Of a stretch of 64,000 nucleotides of DNA, positions 43,661 through 54,086 are shown one piece after another. Location of the stretch: NCBI RefSeq assembly GCF_000013405.1, contig NC_007759.1, positions 1,799,001-1,863,000 on the forward strand, written 5' to 3'. The position numbers and the translations under genes are program-made. The notes below the pieces were generated by a model. The model did no database searches, was not told where the DNA came from, and saw only the letters and a list, made by a program, of their open reading frames with translations. This DNA comes from Syntrophus aciditrophicus SB. Lineage in GTDB: Bacteria > Desulfobacterota > Syntrophia > Syntrophales > Syntrophaceae. Within the stretch, counting starts at the first letter, position 1. Every line of letters starts with the position of its first letter.

Positions 43661-44346
43661 CGAGTTGCAGCTCCATTCACCTGACGGGATATGACGCGCA
43701 AGTTTGCTGTAATAATGACAGTTTCGTCCGGTGCTTTGATCTATAATTCAGAACAAACTTATATGTCAATGAGATAGTGATACATAACATTTCGATATAT
43801 ATATCCGAAAATTGCCTGCGTCACAAGTGTAAGTCAGGCTGCGTCATAATAATATGGAACGGCTATAAGGCGCTTGACATCGAAACACATGGAATGGTAT
43901 GACATCAACCGTTCAAAAGTCACGACATGGATGTTTGCAGCTTCTCATTTCGAAGGAACATCAAACGGCATCCCTAAGCAGATTATCAGTAAGGAAACAG
44001 TTTATCTTTCTTTACGCCCGGCTTGGATGGCGGGGGTGGAAAACGTTAGCCCTGACAGGGTTTATGCACGGTCTGACCGACTCTGAAAATGTTGTGGCCG
44101 GCATTAATTCCACAACGTAAAACAGGTTGATAATTACGCTTCATTCTTTACGCACTGATGATGTTTTACAGAGTTTGGTCTGCTCCGGCAGTAAGGGTTT
44201 TAAATTGCATCATTTTATAAGAAAATAACCTGGTCGGCAGTTCAGGGTTCTTTTCATTTTCGGCGGGAACGAACATCCCAAAATATTGACCATCGGTTTC
44301 ATAACAGTCCAACCCCGCTCGATGATGCAGATAATCAGGAGGTTAA
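43661..44346. other. 686-bp region without a recognisable gene
   Basis: Between a minus-strand cyclase and a plus-strand small gene, so it must carry two promoters. A 73-codon frame at 43899-44120 has no homology I recognise. GTTGTGG and CCACAAC form a short inverted repeat at about 44092-44118. A TTGACA near 43874 lacks a good -10. Nothing firmer can be said. Confidence 0.35.
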
Positions 44347-44628
44347 ATGCAATATTACTGGCTTAAAATATCCGAAGAAGACGAAGTAGAGGGCGATATT
44401 CAGCGTCATCACTATATCGTGTCCGCGGAAGATATCAACGAGGCGCGGAAAATCGCACGTGAATTCATAAGAAATTTCTGTGAAGACGATGAAAACCCGG
44501 AACCGATCAAGGATGGTTTTTCATTTTACAATAATGCCGTGAAGGTCAGGCTGTCGGATGTCAAGGAAACAACCAGGGAAGAATTTACTCAGTTTATTTT
44601 CAAACTGCATTCAATCACGTGGCACTGA
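44347..44628 (+). CDS. Small conserved-looking hypothetical protein
   Basis: A 93-residue, acidic, soluble protein with AGGAGG five bases before ATG, a strong ribosome binding site. The pattern MQYYWLKISEEDEVEGDIQRH, then IVSAEDINEARKIAREFI suggests a small beta-alpha fold. I do not recognise a family. It stands alone between two intergenic stretches. Confidence 0.7.
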   Translation: MQYYWLKISEEDEVEGDIQRHHYIVSAEDINEARKIAREFIRNFCEDDENPEPIKDGFSFYNNAVKVRLSDVKETTREEFTQFIFKLHSITWH

Positions 44629-44713
44629 CCGCGCCCCCTTTCAAGTCAACCTTGTGTATTCGAACTCATGATGTAGCAGCGCGATCTGAATTTTTCGTTT
44701 GATTTCTCTTCTG

Positions 44714-45364
44714 TTACTCCGTCGAATATAATTTATTTTTCTTTATGTAATGCCGGACAGAATCCGGCGTCAGATAGGTGATGGATTTTCCATTTTTTAC
44801 CCTGGCTCGGATGTCCGATGATGAAATATCCAGAAAGGTGACCTGACGGAAGTAGATGAGGTGGCCGGATGGTCCTCGATATCCGTCAGCAGCCTCGTCA
44901 TAAATGAACTGCCTCGCAAACTCCTCCGGCAGAATTCCCGAAAGCCCCATGCTTTCGTATCCCGGTCGAGTGAGAACGGAGAAGTTGCATAAAAGCAGGA
45001 GTTTTTGCCAGTCCTTCCAGGTCTGAATGGCCTGAAAGGCATCCTGCCCGAGAATGAAGTAGATCTCGATCGACTTGAGATATTTGTTGAGGAAATATTC
45101 TACGGTTTCAATCGAATAGGACTTCCCAGCCCGTAAATTCTCCACATCGGAAAATGAAAAAGAGGGGTTGCCTTCAATGGCAAGACGGACCATTTGCTCC
45201 CGATGATAAAAAGAGGTAACCGCCGCATCGAGCTTGTGAGGCGGGTGGGATGCCGGGATAAAAATGATCCGGTTCAAATCGAAGATTTCTCGAATTTCTT
45301 CGGCACAGCGAAGATGACCCATATGAATCGGGTCAAAGGTACCCCCCAGCAGTCCCCACTTCAT
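44714..45364 (-). CDS. nadD: Nicotinate-nucleotide adenylyltransferase
   Basis: The 216-residue enzyme makes nicotinate adenine dinucleotide in NAD synthesis. The nucleotidyltransferase motif [13 protein letters not shown] (residues 7-19) and [27 protein letters not shown] near the C-terminus (the ISSTxIR signature as SSSDIR) are diagnostic. Its start overlaps the proA stop by four bases, giving a coupled proA-nadD pair that is common in many bacteria. Confidence 0.94.
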
Positions 45365-46617
45365 GTTCTCACCTGTCCGTTCCCGTATACGATGAATTTT
45401 GTTGTGGTCAATTCTTCCAGTCCCATGGGACCGTACGCATGAAGCTTTGTTGTACTGATTCCGATTTCCGCCCCCAACCCCAGCTGGAATCCGTCACTGA
45501 ACCGCGTGGAAGCGTTCACCAGCACCGTGGATGAATTGACTTCGTTGAGGAATCGCTGGGCGTTGGCGTAGTCGTTGGTAACAATGGATTCCGTGTGAAG
45601 CGACCCGTAACGGGCGATATGGTCCATTGCCTCTTCAATTCCACCAACCACCCGGATTGACAGGACCAGATCAAGGTATTCCCTGTACCAGTCTGCTTCC
45701 GTTGCCTGTTCAGCATCTGAAATCAGAGCGCAGGTTTCTTCACACCCCCGGATAACAACGTGACTCTCCCTGAGCTTTCGGGCAAGCTCTGGGAGAAAGC
45801 GGGGAGCCGCCTCCCGATGAACAAGCAGGGTTTCCATGGCATTGCAGACTCCGGGACGCTGAATCTTGGCGTTGAGGCAGATCTTAGCCGCCATTTCCAG
45901 ATCCGCATCCGCGTCCACGAATACGTGGCACACGCCTTTATAGTGTTTGATAACGGGAATCCGGGACTGACGGACCACCGCCCGGATGAGGTCTTCTCCA
46001 CCCCGGGGAATGATCAGGTCGATATATTCCTCCAGTTGCAGTAACTCGTAGACCGCCTCCCGGTCTGTTGTTTCAACGACCTGAATCGCCGCTTCCGGCA
46101 GGGAGGTCTCTTTCAGAACATCCTTAAGAAGCCGTCCGATGGCGATGTTGGAATGAATGGCCTCAGAGCCCCCCCTGAGAATGACGGCGTTCCCCGATTT
46201 CAGACAGAGGGCCGCGGCATCGGCGGTCACATTGGGACGTGACTCATAGATGATGCCAATCACCCCCAGGGGAATCCGCATCCGGCCCACCAGCAGGCCA
46301 TTGGGCCGTCGCCACATGGAGGTCACCTTCCCCACGGGATCCGGCAGCGAGGCCACTTCCAGAATGCCGTCGGCCATATCTCGAATCGTGGATTCCTTCA
46401 AGGTCAACCGGTCGATCATGGCGGGAGAGAGACCCAGATTCTTCGCGAACGCCACATCCTTTTCATTTTCCTGCATCAGCCAGCCGGCCTGCTGAAGAAG
46501 TCGTTCAGCCATCTCCTTCAGGGCCCTGTCCTTGATTTCCGTCGGCATGCGGGAAAGTGTGCGAGAGGCTTCCCGCGCTCCTTCCGCCACTTGTCTCATT
46601 TCATCTTGAATAGCCAT
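45361..46617 (-). CDS. proA: Glutamate-5-semialdehyde dehydrogenase (gamma-glutamyl phosphate reductase)
   Basis: The second enzyme of proline synthesis, 418 residues as in the family. It has the aldehyde-dehydrogenase fold with the catalytic Cys in [14 protein letters not shown] (near 260), preceded by [16 protein letters not shown], and the [28 protein letters not shown] cofactor region. ATG 46617 (MAIQDEM) gives the expected length, though GGAG is only one base away from it; an upstream start near AAGGAGG at 46640 cannot be excluded. proB is not in the window. Confidence 0.94.
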
Positions 46618-46842
46618 GCTCCAGTGCCTTTCCAGGCTGCCTCCTTCCGATCTTCGTGATGCCCATATGACAATTGCCGTTGACAACAGACCGGATGTTC
46701 ATGTAAATAACCCGATCTCTTTAAAGCCGCGCCATGTTTTCATGCAAATTCATCCCTTGCCGACGGCGGTGCTACTCTACAAAAATGGATCGGGTTGTGT
46801 CAAGGTCTAATGACCCACAGCCGGTGCGTGAAAAGCAATACC

Positions 46843-47910
46843 ATGTTCAGCATTCGTATCAAAGCAGGTCGGAAAGCCTACGAACAGATTCGTGACGGCG
46901 GTTTTTCCTGCGACCGGATTTCTGCTTTTTTCGCTCCCGCAGCCGGTCCACGCTGGCTTGTTGCTACGGGATTCGATCTGACACTTCTTAAAGCGGGGCT
47001 TCTGGGAAGGAAGAAACCGGTTCAGTTGATCGGCTCGTCTTCCGGTGCCTGGCGTTTTGCCGCCTGGGTGCAGCCGGAAGCAGAAAAGAGCTATCTAAAC
47101 CTTATGGAAGCTTACATCCGTATCCCTTACCATAAGGACGATCGCGCGGGTATAGTCCTGCAAAACCTGATCAATGTCGTCAACTCCTACATTGAAGATG
47201 ACGCCCTGCCTTTTGCCCTGGCTCATAAACATTACCGCCTTGCCGTCCTGACCGCCCGCGTGCGGCATCTCGTTGCTTCGGAATCTTCCTGGATTCAGTC
47301 ATCCGGATTGTTTCTGTGCTTTCTGATGAACGCCCTGAGCCGATCCACTCTGGATCACTTCACGGAGCGGGTCGTTTTTTACAATGGACCGAACCCGCCT
47401 GGCTTCTGTCTTAAAAGTCCTTTCCGAGGCCGGTTTATTCAACTCAATAGAACCAATTTCAAGCATGCAATTCTGGCCTCCGGAGCAATTCCCCTGTTTG
47501 TGGCCGGAATTCGCGATATTTACGGGGCGCCCCGGGGTGTCTACCGGGATGGCGGCCTCGTCGATTATCACCAGACCTATGACTTCGCCGAATCAGACGA
47601 TGACATGACTCTCTTTTTCCACCATCAGGAACGTATTATTCCCGGCTGGTTTGACAAGCGTTTGAAGCATCGCAGAACTCCTGATGTCCTTCTGGACCAT
47701 ACCCTGATGGTTTTTCCCACAGAGGATTTTGTTTCAACCCTTCCTCTTGGAAAGCTTCCGGACCGGGAGGATTTCAGATCTTTCATGGATGATCCGGCAA
47801 CGCGCATCCGGAACTGGCAGGAGGCCGTCCGACGTTCCGCCCCTCTGGGCGAACAGTTTTTTGAGCTGGTTGAAAGCGGCAAGCTCAGATCTATGGTCGA
47901 ACGGATTTAG
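46843..47910 (+). CDS. Patatin-like phospholipase family protein
   Basis: The 355-residue protein contains the nucleophile elbow GSSSGAWR (GxSxG, near residues 65-72) and the catalytic Asp in YRDGGLVDYHQTYDF (DGG, near 238), the dyad of patatin-type lipid acyl hydrolases. An oxyanion-hole DGG/GGG motif usually preceding the serine is represented only by FAPAAGPRW. The substrate is unknown. No signal peptide is seen. The start is uncertain: ATG 46843 begins a natural-looking N-terminus, while frames open to 46795 lack ribosome binding sites. Confidence 0.78.
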   Translation: MFSIRIKAGRKAYEQIRDGGFSCDRISAFFAPAAGPRWLVATGFDLTLLKAGLLGRKKPVQLIGSSSGAWRFAAWVQPEAEKSYLNLMEAYIRIPYHKDDRAGIVLQNLINVVNSYIEDDALPFALAHKHYRLAVLTARVRHLVASESSWIQSSGLFLCFLMNALSRSTLDHFTERVVFYNGPNPPGFCLKSPFRGRFIQLNRTNFKHAILASGAIPLFVAGIRDIYGAPRGVYRDGGLVDYHQTYDFAESDDDMTLFFHHQERIIPGWFDKRLKHRRTPDVLLDHTLMVFPTEDFVSTLPLGKLPDREDFRSFMDDPATRIRNWQEAVRRSAPLGEQFFELVESGKLRSMVERI

Positions 47911-48048
47911 TTCCTGAGACGAATCAGCTTTGACATCAAGGCGACAACCCCATGATTACACTGTTTAAAGTCGGACAACATTCTAATGTACGCAAAGGAA
48001 ATCGGTTCATGCTTCATCCTGGCATGGCATTGAAAAAAAGAAATCAGG

Positions 48049-48993
48049 ATGCCCGGTAAAATGAAGTTGAAAGAAAAAATCGCCCGGCTTGAGAAAATTC
48101 TTGAGTGCTGCACCCTCTGCCCCCGACATTGCCGCGTGGACAGAACCCGGATGCAGATGGGCTTCTGCCATCTGCTCGATTCGGCGGTTGTTGATTGCGC
48201 CATGCCCCATTTCGGTGAGGAGCCGCCTATTTCAGGGACTTCCGGGTCGGGAACAATTTTTTTTTCATCCTGCAACCTCCGCTGCCGCTACTGTCAGAAT
48301 TTTCAAATCAGTCACCATGTTCGCGGAAAGACTCTTGACGCTGCGGCCCTTGCGCAGATCATGCTTTCCCTTCAGGAACAGGGCTGCCATTCCATCGAAC
48401 CGGTTACCCCGACGCCGCACCTTCCCGTTCTGATTGACGCCCTGCGCATCGCCCGCGAGAAGGGCCTTCACCTTCCTCTGGTATATAACTGCGGCGGCTA
48501 TGAGAACCCGGAGGTCATCCGTCTTCTGGAAGGTATCGTCGACATCTATCTTCCCGATTTCAAGTACGGCAGTGACGCCGGCGCTTTTTACTTTTCCGGC
48601 ATAAAAGATTATGTTATGCATGCCGTCGGCTCTCTTCGAGAAATGGTTCGTCAGACAGGAGATACCCTGAGTCCGGACCAGGGCATTGCCCGCAGAGGAA
48701 TAATCATCCGCCATCTTGTTCTGCCGGGACAAACGGAAAACAGCTTCGCCGTTCTGGATCTGATCAAAAGGCACCTATCCACCGCCGTTCCGCTCAGCAT
48801 CATGTCCCAGTACACTCCGATACCTGCGATGAAGGATTTTCCTCCCTTGGACAGGCGAATCACCGCGGAAGAATATGAGAAGGTAATGGACTATGCCTTC
48901 CATCTCGGTTTTGAACATTTTTTTGTGCAGGAAGTAAATGACCGGAACCTGTCCCCCGATTTTAACCGGGATGCCCCTTTTGACTGGCATTAA
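48049..48993 (+). CDS. Radical SAM protein, PflX/PFL-activase-like
   Basis: A 314-residue protein with an N-terminal cysteine cluster CTLCPRHC near residues 19-26, then the radical SAM CNLRCRYCQN motif (CxxxCxxC, near 82-91) that binds a 4Fe-4S cluster. EPVTPTPHLPVLIDALRIAREKG and LPLVYNCGGYENPEVIRLL follow, as in the PflX group (COG1313). Relatives activate glycyl radical enzymes or act on unknown proteins. No glycyl radical enzyme is adjacent. ATG 48049 is the first in-frame start. Confidence 0.88.
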   Translation: MPGKMKLKEKIARLEKILECCTLCPRHCRVDRTRMQMGFCHLLDSAVVDCAMPHFGEEPPISGTSGSGTIFFSSCNLRCRYCQNFQISHHVRGKTLDAAALAQIMLSLQEQGCHSIEPVTPTPHLPVLIDALRIAREKGLHLPLVYNCGGYENPEVIRLLEGIVDIYLPDFKYGSDAGAFYFSGIKDYVMHAVGSLREMVRQTGDTLSPDQGIARRGIIIRHLVLPGQTENSFAVLDLIKRHLSTAVPLSIMSQYTPIPAMKDFPPLDRRITAEEYEKVMDYAFHLGFEHFFVQEVNDRNLSPDFNRDAPFDWH

Positions 48994-49071
48994 GTAATTT
49001 CGATCATTCTCCTCTCGAGTATCCCGTAAAGAAAATTTCATGGTTTTGAAAATGATCATCAATAAGGAAGT

Positions 49072-51135
49072 GTGACTGTAAGAATGCATTTAAAAATAAA
49101 AACGACAATGGCCCCGACAGATTTATTTGAAAGCAGCTCTTTTCCGATTTGTCACAGGCCTCTGATTTCCAGGATGTGGTGTATTTTTTTATTCATGGCG
49201 TTTTTCCTGCCTTCGAGTTTTGCATCATCGGCCGGCGCTCAGGAATTTGCTTCTTATCCTCCCCTGCCGCGGGGTTTTTCTTCCATAAAGGTCTTCGACA
49301 ACAAAGGGCGTTATGTTGGCCGGATACTGCCTGAAAAAAGATACTGGGTCTCCATAGACCAGATAAATCCATTTCTGGAGAAGGCCGTGCTGGCAATTGA
49401 AGATTGCCGGTTTTACGAACACTCCGGAATTGATATCCGTGGGATTGCCAGAGCCGTTGTTAAAGATGTCACCAAAGGAAAAATCGTCGAAGGCGGCTCG
49501 ACCATCACCCAGCAACTTATCAAGAATAAATATCTGTCCGCCAGGAAAACCTTCGACCGGAAAATTCAGGAAGTTTCCCTCGCTCTGGAATATGAAAAAA
49601 AATACACGAAGAAACAGATCCTGGAAATGTATTTCAATGAAATTTACTACGGCAACGGGGCTTGGGGAATCGCCCAGGCTTCACTTCTTTATTTCGATAA
49701 GACTCCCGCAGATCTGACTGAAGCCGAATGCGCGCTTCTGGCCGGTGTTCCAAAGGCGCCAAATCGCTATAATCCTTTCTGCGAAGCCTCTGTGGTCGGA
49801 AAACGCAGGAACCTTGTTCTGAAAAGAATGGCGGAACTGAACATGATTACCGCCGGGAAAAAAAGGAGGCTGGCGGCCGTTCCCATAACGGTTTTCAAGC
49901 GAGGAGAAGCGCCTTATTATGTAACTCACATTAAAAATCAACTGATTGAACGGTACGGAAAGGAAATTGTCGACAGAGGCGGACTGGAAGTCACCACAGC
50001 CATGAATATTGATTTGCAGAGGCAGGCCGAGCGTTTTCTGCGTGAGGGAATAAAGAAGCTATCCCCGGATCTTCAGGGAGCCCTATTCTGCATGGATCCG
50101 AACACCGGGGATGTTCTTGCCGCTGTGGGCGGTGTTGATTTCGCCAAAAGCGCTTATGATCGGGCCTATGTCGCCAGACGCCAGCCCGGCTCCGCCATCA
50201 AACCGTTCATTTACGCGGCCGCCTTGGAAAAAGGATATACGGCCTCCAGCATCCTGAACGACAGGCCGGCAACTTACAGCCGGGGGGGGCGGGATAGCTG
50301 GACGCCCCGGAATTATGAAGGAACAACACAGGGGGAACTTACTGTTCGACAGGCCCTTGCTCACTCCAACAATGTGATTGCCGTTAAATTGCTCGATGCC
50401 ATCGGCGTCCCCTATTTCGTGAATTTCGCCGGCAGGCAGGGGCTTGCGCTGCGTGCGCAAAACGACCTGTCCCTGGCTCTGGGAACGGAGGAAGTGACCC
50501 TTGCCAGTCTTGTCCAGGCCTACACACCGCTGACCAATGGCGGGTTACGGGCCGAAGCACGGACCATCACCCACGTCTATGACCGGTATTATCGTACTTG
50601 GACGGAAAATCCCCCGGTTGTCGTCACGCCGGTACTTTTTCCAGCCACCGCCTATGTTGTCACCTCGATGCTGAAAGACGTCCTGAATTACGGGACGGCC
50701 AAGACGCTGAAGCGATTCAGCGGAGAACGCCCCTCCGCGGGAAAGACAGGCACGACCGACAACTATCAGGATGCCTGGTTCATTGGCTATACGCCTCAAC
50801 TCATAACCGGCATCTGGGCAGGCTATGACAAGCCTAAACCAGGAGGGAAAGGTTTTACCGGGGGGGCAGTCTGCGCTCCGATCTGGGAACGATTCATGCG
50901 ATCCGCATTATCCGGCAAACCAGTTGTTGATTTCCCGAAACCGGAATCGGTCGTTTCCGTTTCCGTCGACCCCATGACGGGCTTCCTGGCAACTCCCGAC
51001 TGCCCGGAACAACGGGAAGAATTCTACCTGCCCGGCACCCAGCCGGTGGATTACTGTCCCATGCATGGCGGCGAGTCTATTCTTCCGCTGACTCCAGTAG
51101 AGACGCTGCCCATGGAACAGGAAAATGCGGAATAA
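49072..51135 (+). CDS. Penicillin-binding protein 1A family (bifunctional)
   Basis: A class A peptidoglycan synthase of 687 residues. A membrane anchor (about residues 36-58) is followed by a GT51 transglycosylase domain with AIEDCRFYEHSGIDIRGIARA and GGSTITQQLIKN, and a transpeptidase domain with the nucleophile in RQPGSAIKPFIY (SxxK), SNN in ALAHSNNVIAVKL and KTGT in SAGKTGTTDNYQDAW. It acts in the periplasm during cell-wall synthesis. The start is GTG 49072 (AAGGA three bases before) or ATG 49084 (15 bases), neither ideal. Confidence 0.94.
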   Translation: MTVRMHLKIKTTMAPTDLFESSSFPICHRPLISRMWCIFLFMAFFLPSSFASSAGAQEFASYPPLPRGFSSIKVFDNKGRYVGRILPEKRYWVSIDQINPFLEKAVLAIEDCRFYEHSGIDIRGIARAVVKDVTKGKIVEGGSTITQQLIKNKYLSARKTFDRKIQEVSLALEYEKKYTKKQILEMYFNEIYYGNGAWGIAQASLLYFDKTPADLTEAECALLAGVPKAPNRYNPFCEASVVGKRRNLVLKRMAELNMITAGKKRRLAAVPITVFKRGEAPYYVTHIKNQLIERYGKEIVDRGGLEVTTAMNIDLQRQAERFLREGIKKLSPDLQGALFCMDPNTGDVLAAVGGVDFAKSAYDRAYVARRQPGSAIKPFIYAAALEKGYTASSILNDRPATYSRGGRDSWTPRNYEGTTQGELTVRQALAHSNNVIAVKLLDAIGVPYFVNFAGRQGLALRAQNDLSLALGTEEVTLASLVQAYTPLTNGGLRAEARTITHVYDRYYRTWTENPPVVVTPVLFPATAYVVTSMLKDVLNYGTAKTLKRFSGERPSAGKTGTTDNYQDAWFIGYTPQLITGIWAGYDKPKPGGKGFTGGAVCAPIWERFMRSALSGKPVVDFPKPESVVSVSVDPMTGFLATPDCPEQREEFYLPGTQPVDYCPMHGGESILPLTPVETLPMEQENAE

Positions 51136-51247
51136 AAAGTGCGGTGGGGAAAAGCAAGTCTTTACGCAAAGGAATATTCTACGATCTCGACGTAATATAA
51201 AGATCTTTCAAACCGACTGCTCTGAACTGTGCTGAAAGGAGTTCGTG

Positions 51248-51697
51248 ATGCATTTCAGAAATCGAATAAGCAGGATAGCGCGCTGTCTTTTGGCCTTTCA
51301 GATTGTTTTTCTTTTCGCGGCACACCCACTTCAGGCGGAAGATACATCCGAACTGAAAACAGATCCAATAAATCAGAAGGATATTTCCGATCTTCAAAAA
51401 CCGGAAGGAACGGTCGGAAGAGCATACTATTACAGAAAGAGCCTCAAGAACAAAAAAACGAGTTCGGGAGCGATATACTGTCCGCATAAGCTGACTGCGG
51501 CTCATCCGACCCTTCCCCTTGGTAAAAAGGTCAAAGTCATCAACATCGGGAACAAAAAGTCCGTGGTCGTGACGGTCAATGATCGCTGCCGAAAACACCA
51601 TTTTGAATTCATTGATTTATCTCAGGCCGCGGCGCGTGCGCTGGGTTTTTTTGGCAAGGGAATGGCGATGGTGCAAATCATTCCCTTCGAAGAATAG
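51248..51697 (+). CDS. RlpA-like septal ring lytic transglycosylase family protein
   Basis: The 149-residue protein has a signal peptide (cleavage near LQA-ED, residue 31) and a double-psi beta-barrel with the RlpA signatures KTSSGAIYCPHKLTAAHPTLPLGKKVKV, VVVTVNDRCRKHH and EFIDLSQAAARALGF. The conserved Asp in VNDR is present. It lacks a SPOR domain, so it would bind no denuded glycan, and it is shorter than E. coli RlpA. It follows the class A penicillin-binding protein by 112 bp on the same strand. Start ATG 51248 lies seven bases after AAGGAG. Confidence 0.85.
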   Translation: MHFRNRISRIARCLLAFQIVFLFAAHPLQAEDTSELKTDPINQKDISDLQKPEGTVGRAYYYRKSLKNKKTSSGAIYCPHKLTAAHPTLPLGKKVKVINIGNKKSVVVTVNDRCRKHHFEFIDLSQAAARALGFFGKGMAMVQIIPFEE

Positions 51698-51775
51698 CCC
51701 ACTCACCGCCGGGAAGCAATATTCACCGAAGTTAAGCAAGTGGACTGTGATCTCTCGCGCGCCGTTATGATGACA

Positions 51776-52114
51776 TCAGGGATTCAGCCCCCGTTTTTTC
51801 AATTCAAGCCGGACATCGATCCTGCGGTTCCTCAGATCATCAGCCGTATATCCCGTGGGCCCCGTCCCCACGCCAACCCCCATCCCGCTGTGATGTCCAA
51901 ATGTTCCTATTCCGATCCCGATTTCCGGTCCCCACGCCTTTTCCTGCCGCTCTATTTCATCGTCAAGGCGATAGAAATAGCGAAGGAGTTCTTCATTCCC
52001 CATTTTCGTATAGTCCTCTGCAAGCAACGCCTGTGTCTGGCTCGCACATCCCGAAAGAAGAAACATCGTCACCACTACTGTAAACAACACTGCAATTACC
52101 AGTTTCGTCTTCAT
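51776..52114 (-). CDS. Small lipoprotein of unknown function
   Basis: A 112-residue protein with a clear lipoprotein signal: hydrophobic residues 5-19 and the lipobox LLSGC (Cys near 23). The mature part begins ASQTQALL, has a predicted coiled-coil stretch (YRLDDEIERQEKAW), and a Gly-rich GIGIGTFGHHSGMGVGVGTGPTG linker. Family unknown. It follows the ABC permease gene on the same strand at 53 bp, and might be the last gene of that export operon. Confidence 0.75.
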   Translation of the reverse strand: MKTKLVIAVLFTVVVTMFLLSGCASQTQALLAEDYTKMGNEELLRYFYRLDDEIERQEKAWGPEIGIGIGTFGHHSGMGVGVGTGPTGYTADDLRNRRIDVRLELKKRGLNP

Positions 52115-52166
52115 CGTACATTCTCCTTATTTCATTAGAGTAATCATCATCCCGAGGGCCGTTGTC

Positions 52167-53396
52167 TTACTCGTAGCGCAGGGCTTCGATGGGATTGAGA
52201 AGCGAGGCTTTGTACGCCGGATAAAAGCCGAAAAAGATTCCGACCAGCCCGGAGAAGCCGAAGGCCAGGAAAATGGACAGGGGCGAAACGATTGTCGGCC
52301 AGCCTGCCGCGGCCGACAGGATTTTGGAAGCAGCAACGCCCAGGATAATCCCCGTTATTCCCCCGGTCAGGGAAAGAGTCAAAGCCTCGATGATAAACTG
52401 GAGGCGAATGTCCCATGTTTTCGCCCCTACGGCCATCCGGATGCCGATTTCTCTCGTCCGTTCCGTTACCGATACCAGCATGATATTCATGATCCCGATT
52501 CCGCCGACCAGCAGCGATACCGATGCAATGGCCCCGAGCAGAAGGGTCATAATCCGGCTGGACTCCTCCGCAACCTGCATGAGCTGGGTCAGGTTCCTTA
52601 CCGTGAAATCATTTTCCTGCCGGTCTGTGATGCGATGCCGCTGCCTGAGGAGCTCCGTAACCTGCCCTTCTGCCGCCTCAAGATCTTCCGCACTGGCGGC
52701 CTTGACCATGATGGAGCGCACCATCCCCGGAAAGGAAGTCCCGAAAATCTTCTTTTGAGCGGTCGTCAAGGGAATATAGATGATGTCATCCTGGTCCTGC
52801 CCCATGGGAGACTGCCCTTTAAGCTCCAGGAGTCCGATGACGGTAAAGGGCACCTTTTTGATCCGGATGATCTGCCCGACAGGCTCCATCCCTCCGAAGA
52901 GATTGTCCGCGACGGTTTGCCCGAGGATGGCCACCTTCGTCGCGCTCCGGATATCCTGCTCCGTAAAGGAACGTCCTGAGGTCAGTGTCCAGTCCCGCAC
53001 GGTGAGAATGCCCGGCGTCGTTCCATGAATGACGGTAGACCAGTTCTGGTTTCCATAGACGACCTGAGCGCCGCCGTTTAAAGTCGGGGCAACCTCCAGC
53101 ACCGCCGGACATTCCTTCAGAATCGCCTCAGCATCCGCCATGGTCAGCGTCTGCACCGTCCCCGCACCCATTCGCAATCCTCCCGACGTCGTGCTGCCCG
53201 GCAGAACCATGATCAAATTGCTCCCCATGGTCGATATCTGCCCGGAGATCTTTTCGCCGGCGCCCGTGCCGACAGCCAGCATGGCGATCACGGCTCCAAC
53301 CCCGATGATGATCCCAAGCATGGTGAGTGCAGATCTCATTTTGTTCACCCGAAGGGCGCGGAAAGAAATTTTCAGCGTTGACGGGATGTTAATCAT
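52167..53396 (-). CDS. MacB-like ABC transporter permease (FtsX family)
   Basis: A 409-residue inner-membrane protein with one N-terminal span (about residues 20-40), a large periplasmic MacB_PCD domain (about 45-250) and three C-terminal FtsX-type spans (LLLGAIASVSLLVGGIGIMNIML, and the pair near residues 335-395). The signature TERTREIGIRMAVGAKTWDI is the cytoplasmic loop touching the ATPase. Unlike E. coli MacB it is separate from its ATPase, which is the adjacent gene overlapping by four bases. Transport of macrolides, toxins or lipoproteins is possible; the substrate is unknown. Confidence 0.92.
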   Translation of the reverse strand: MINIPSTLKISFRALRVNKMRSALTMLGIIIGVGAVIAMLAVGTGAGEKISGQISTMGSNLIMVLPGSTTSGGLRMGAGTVQTLTMADAEAILKECPAVLEVAPTLNGGAQVVYGNQNWSTVIHGTTPGILTVRDWTLTSGRSFTEQDIRSATKVAILGQTVADNLFGGMEPVGQIIRIKKVPFTVIGLLELKGQSPMGQDQDDIIYIPLTTAQKKIFGTSFPGMVRSIMVKAASAEDLEAAEGQVTELLRQRHRITDRQENDFTVRNLTQLMQVAEESSRIMTLLLGAIASVSLLVGGIGIMNIMLVSVTERTREIGIRMAVGAKTWDIRLQFIIEALTLSLTGGITGIILGVAASKILSAAAGWPTIVSPLSIFLAFGFSGLVGIFFGFYPAYKASLLNPIEALRYE

Positions 53397-54085
53397 GATT
53401 TCACCACGGCTTCATCACTGACGATGCGCCCATCCCGAAACCGGATAATCCGCCTGCTGAATTCTGCGATATCGGATTCGTGAGTAACCAGCACGATCGT
53501 AATTGCCGATTCGAGGTTCAATCCGACAAGAAGCTCCATAATCTCAATGCTCGTTTTCGTATCGAGATTCCCCGTGGGTTCGTCCGCAAGAATCAGAGGC
53601 GCGTCATTGGCCAGCGCTCTGGCGATGGCGACCCGCTGCTGCTGGCCTCCGGAAAGCTGATTGGGGGTGTGCTGTTCTCTGCCTTCCAGCCCCAGCATCC
53701 GAAGGGCATCAAGGGCGCGTTTCCTCCTTTCGGCTGACGACAGGCTGTTGTACAGCATGGGCAGTTCCACATTTTCCAGAGCCGACGTCCGGGGAAGGAG
53801 ATTAAAACCCTGAAATACAAAACCGATCTTTCGATTGCGGATTTCGGCAAGCTCATCACGCGTCAACCCCCCTACATCGATTCCGTCAAGGAGATATTGA
53901 CCCCGAGTCGGCTCGTCCAGACAACCGATGACATTCATGAATGTAGACTTACCCGATCCCGAGGGGCCCATAATAGCGACAAACTCTCCCCTGTCGATCG
54001 TCACCGACACCCCGTCGAGGGCATGCACGACATTTTCTCCGACTTCATAGATCTTGTAGAGATCCTTCGTCTCCAGAAGCGCCAT
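53393..54085 (-). CDS. MacB/LolD-type ABC transporter ATPase
   Basis: A 230-residue ATP-binding protein with Walker [10 protein letters not shown] (near 39-47), Q-loop [11 protein letters not shown], signature [15 protein letters not shown] (near 142-156), Walker [17 protein letters not shown] and an H-loop His in [11 protein letters not shown]. The sequence belongs to the LolD/MacB group that energises FtsX-type permeases. The start codon ATG 54085 follows the stop of the membrane fusion gene by one base, and its own stop overlaps the permease start. Confidence 0.95.
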   Translation of the reverse strand: MALLETKDLYKIYEVGENVVHALDGVSVTIDRGEFVAIMGPSGSGKSTFMNVIGCLDEPTRGQYLLDGIDVGGLTRDELAEIRNRKIGFVFQGFNLLPRTSALENVELPMLYNSLSSAERRKRALDALRMLGLEGREQHTPNQLSGGQQQRVAIARALANDAPLILADEPTGNLDTKTSIEIMELLVGLNLESAITIVLVTHESDIAEFSRRIIRFRDGRIVSDEAVVKS

Positions 54086-54086
54086 G

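Noticed and set aside
43899-44120. 73-codon frame in the gap after the diguanylate cyclase gene
   Set aside because: No start signal, no family resemblance and no coding bias visible by eye.
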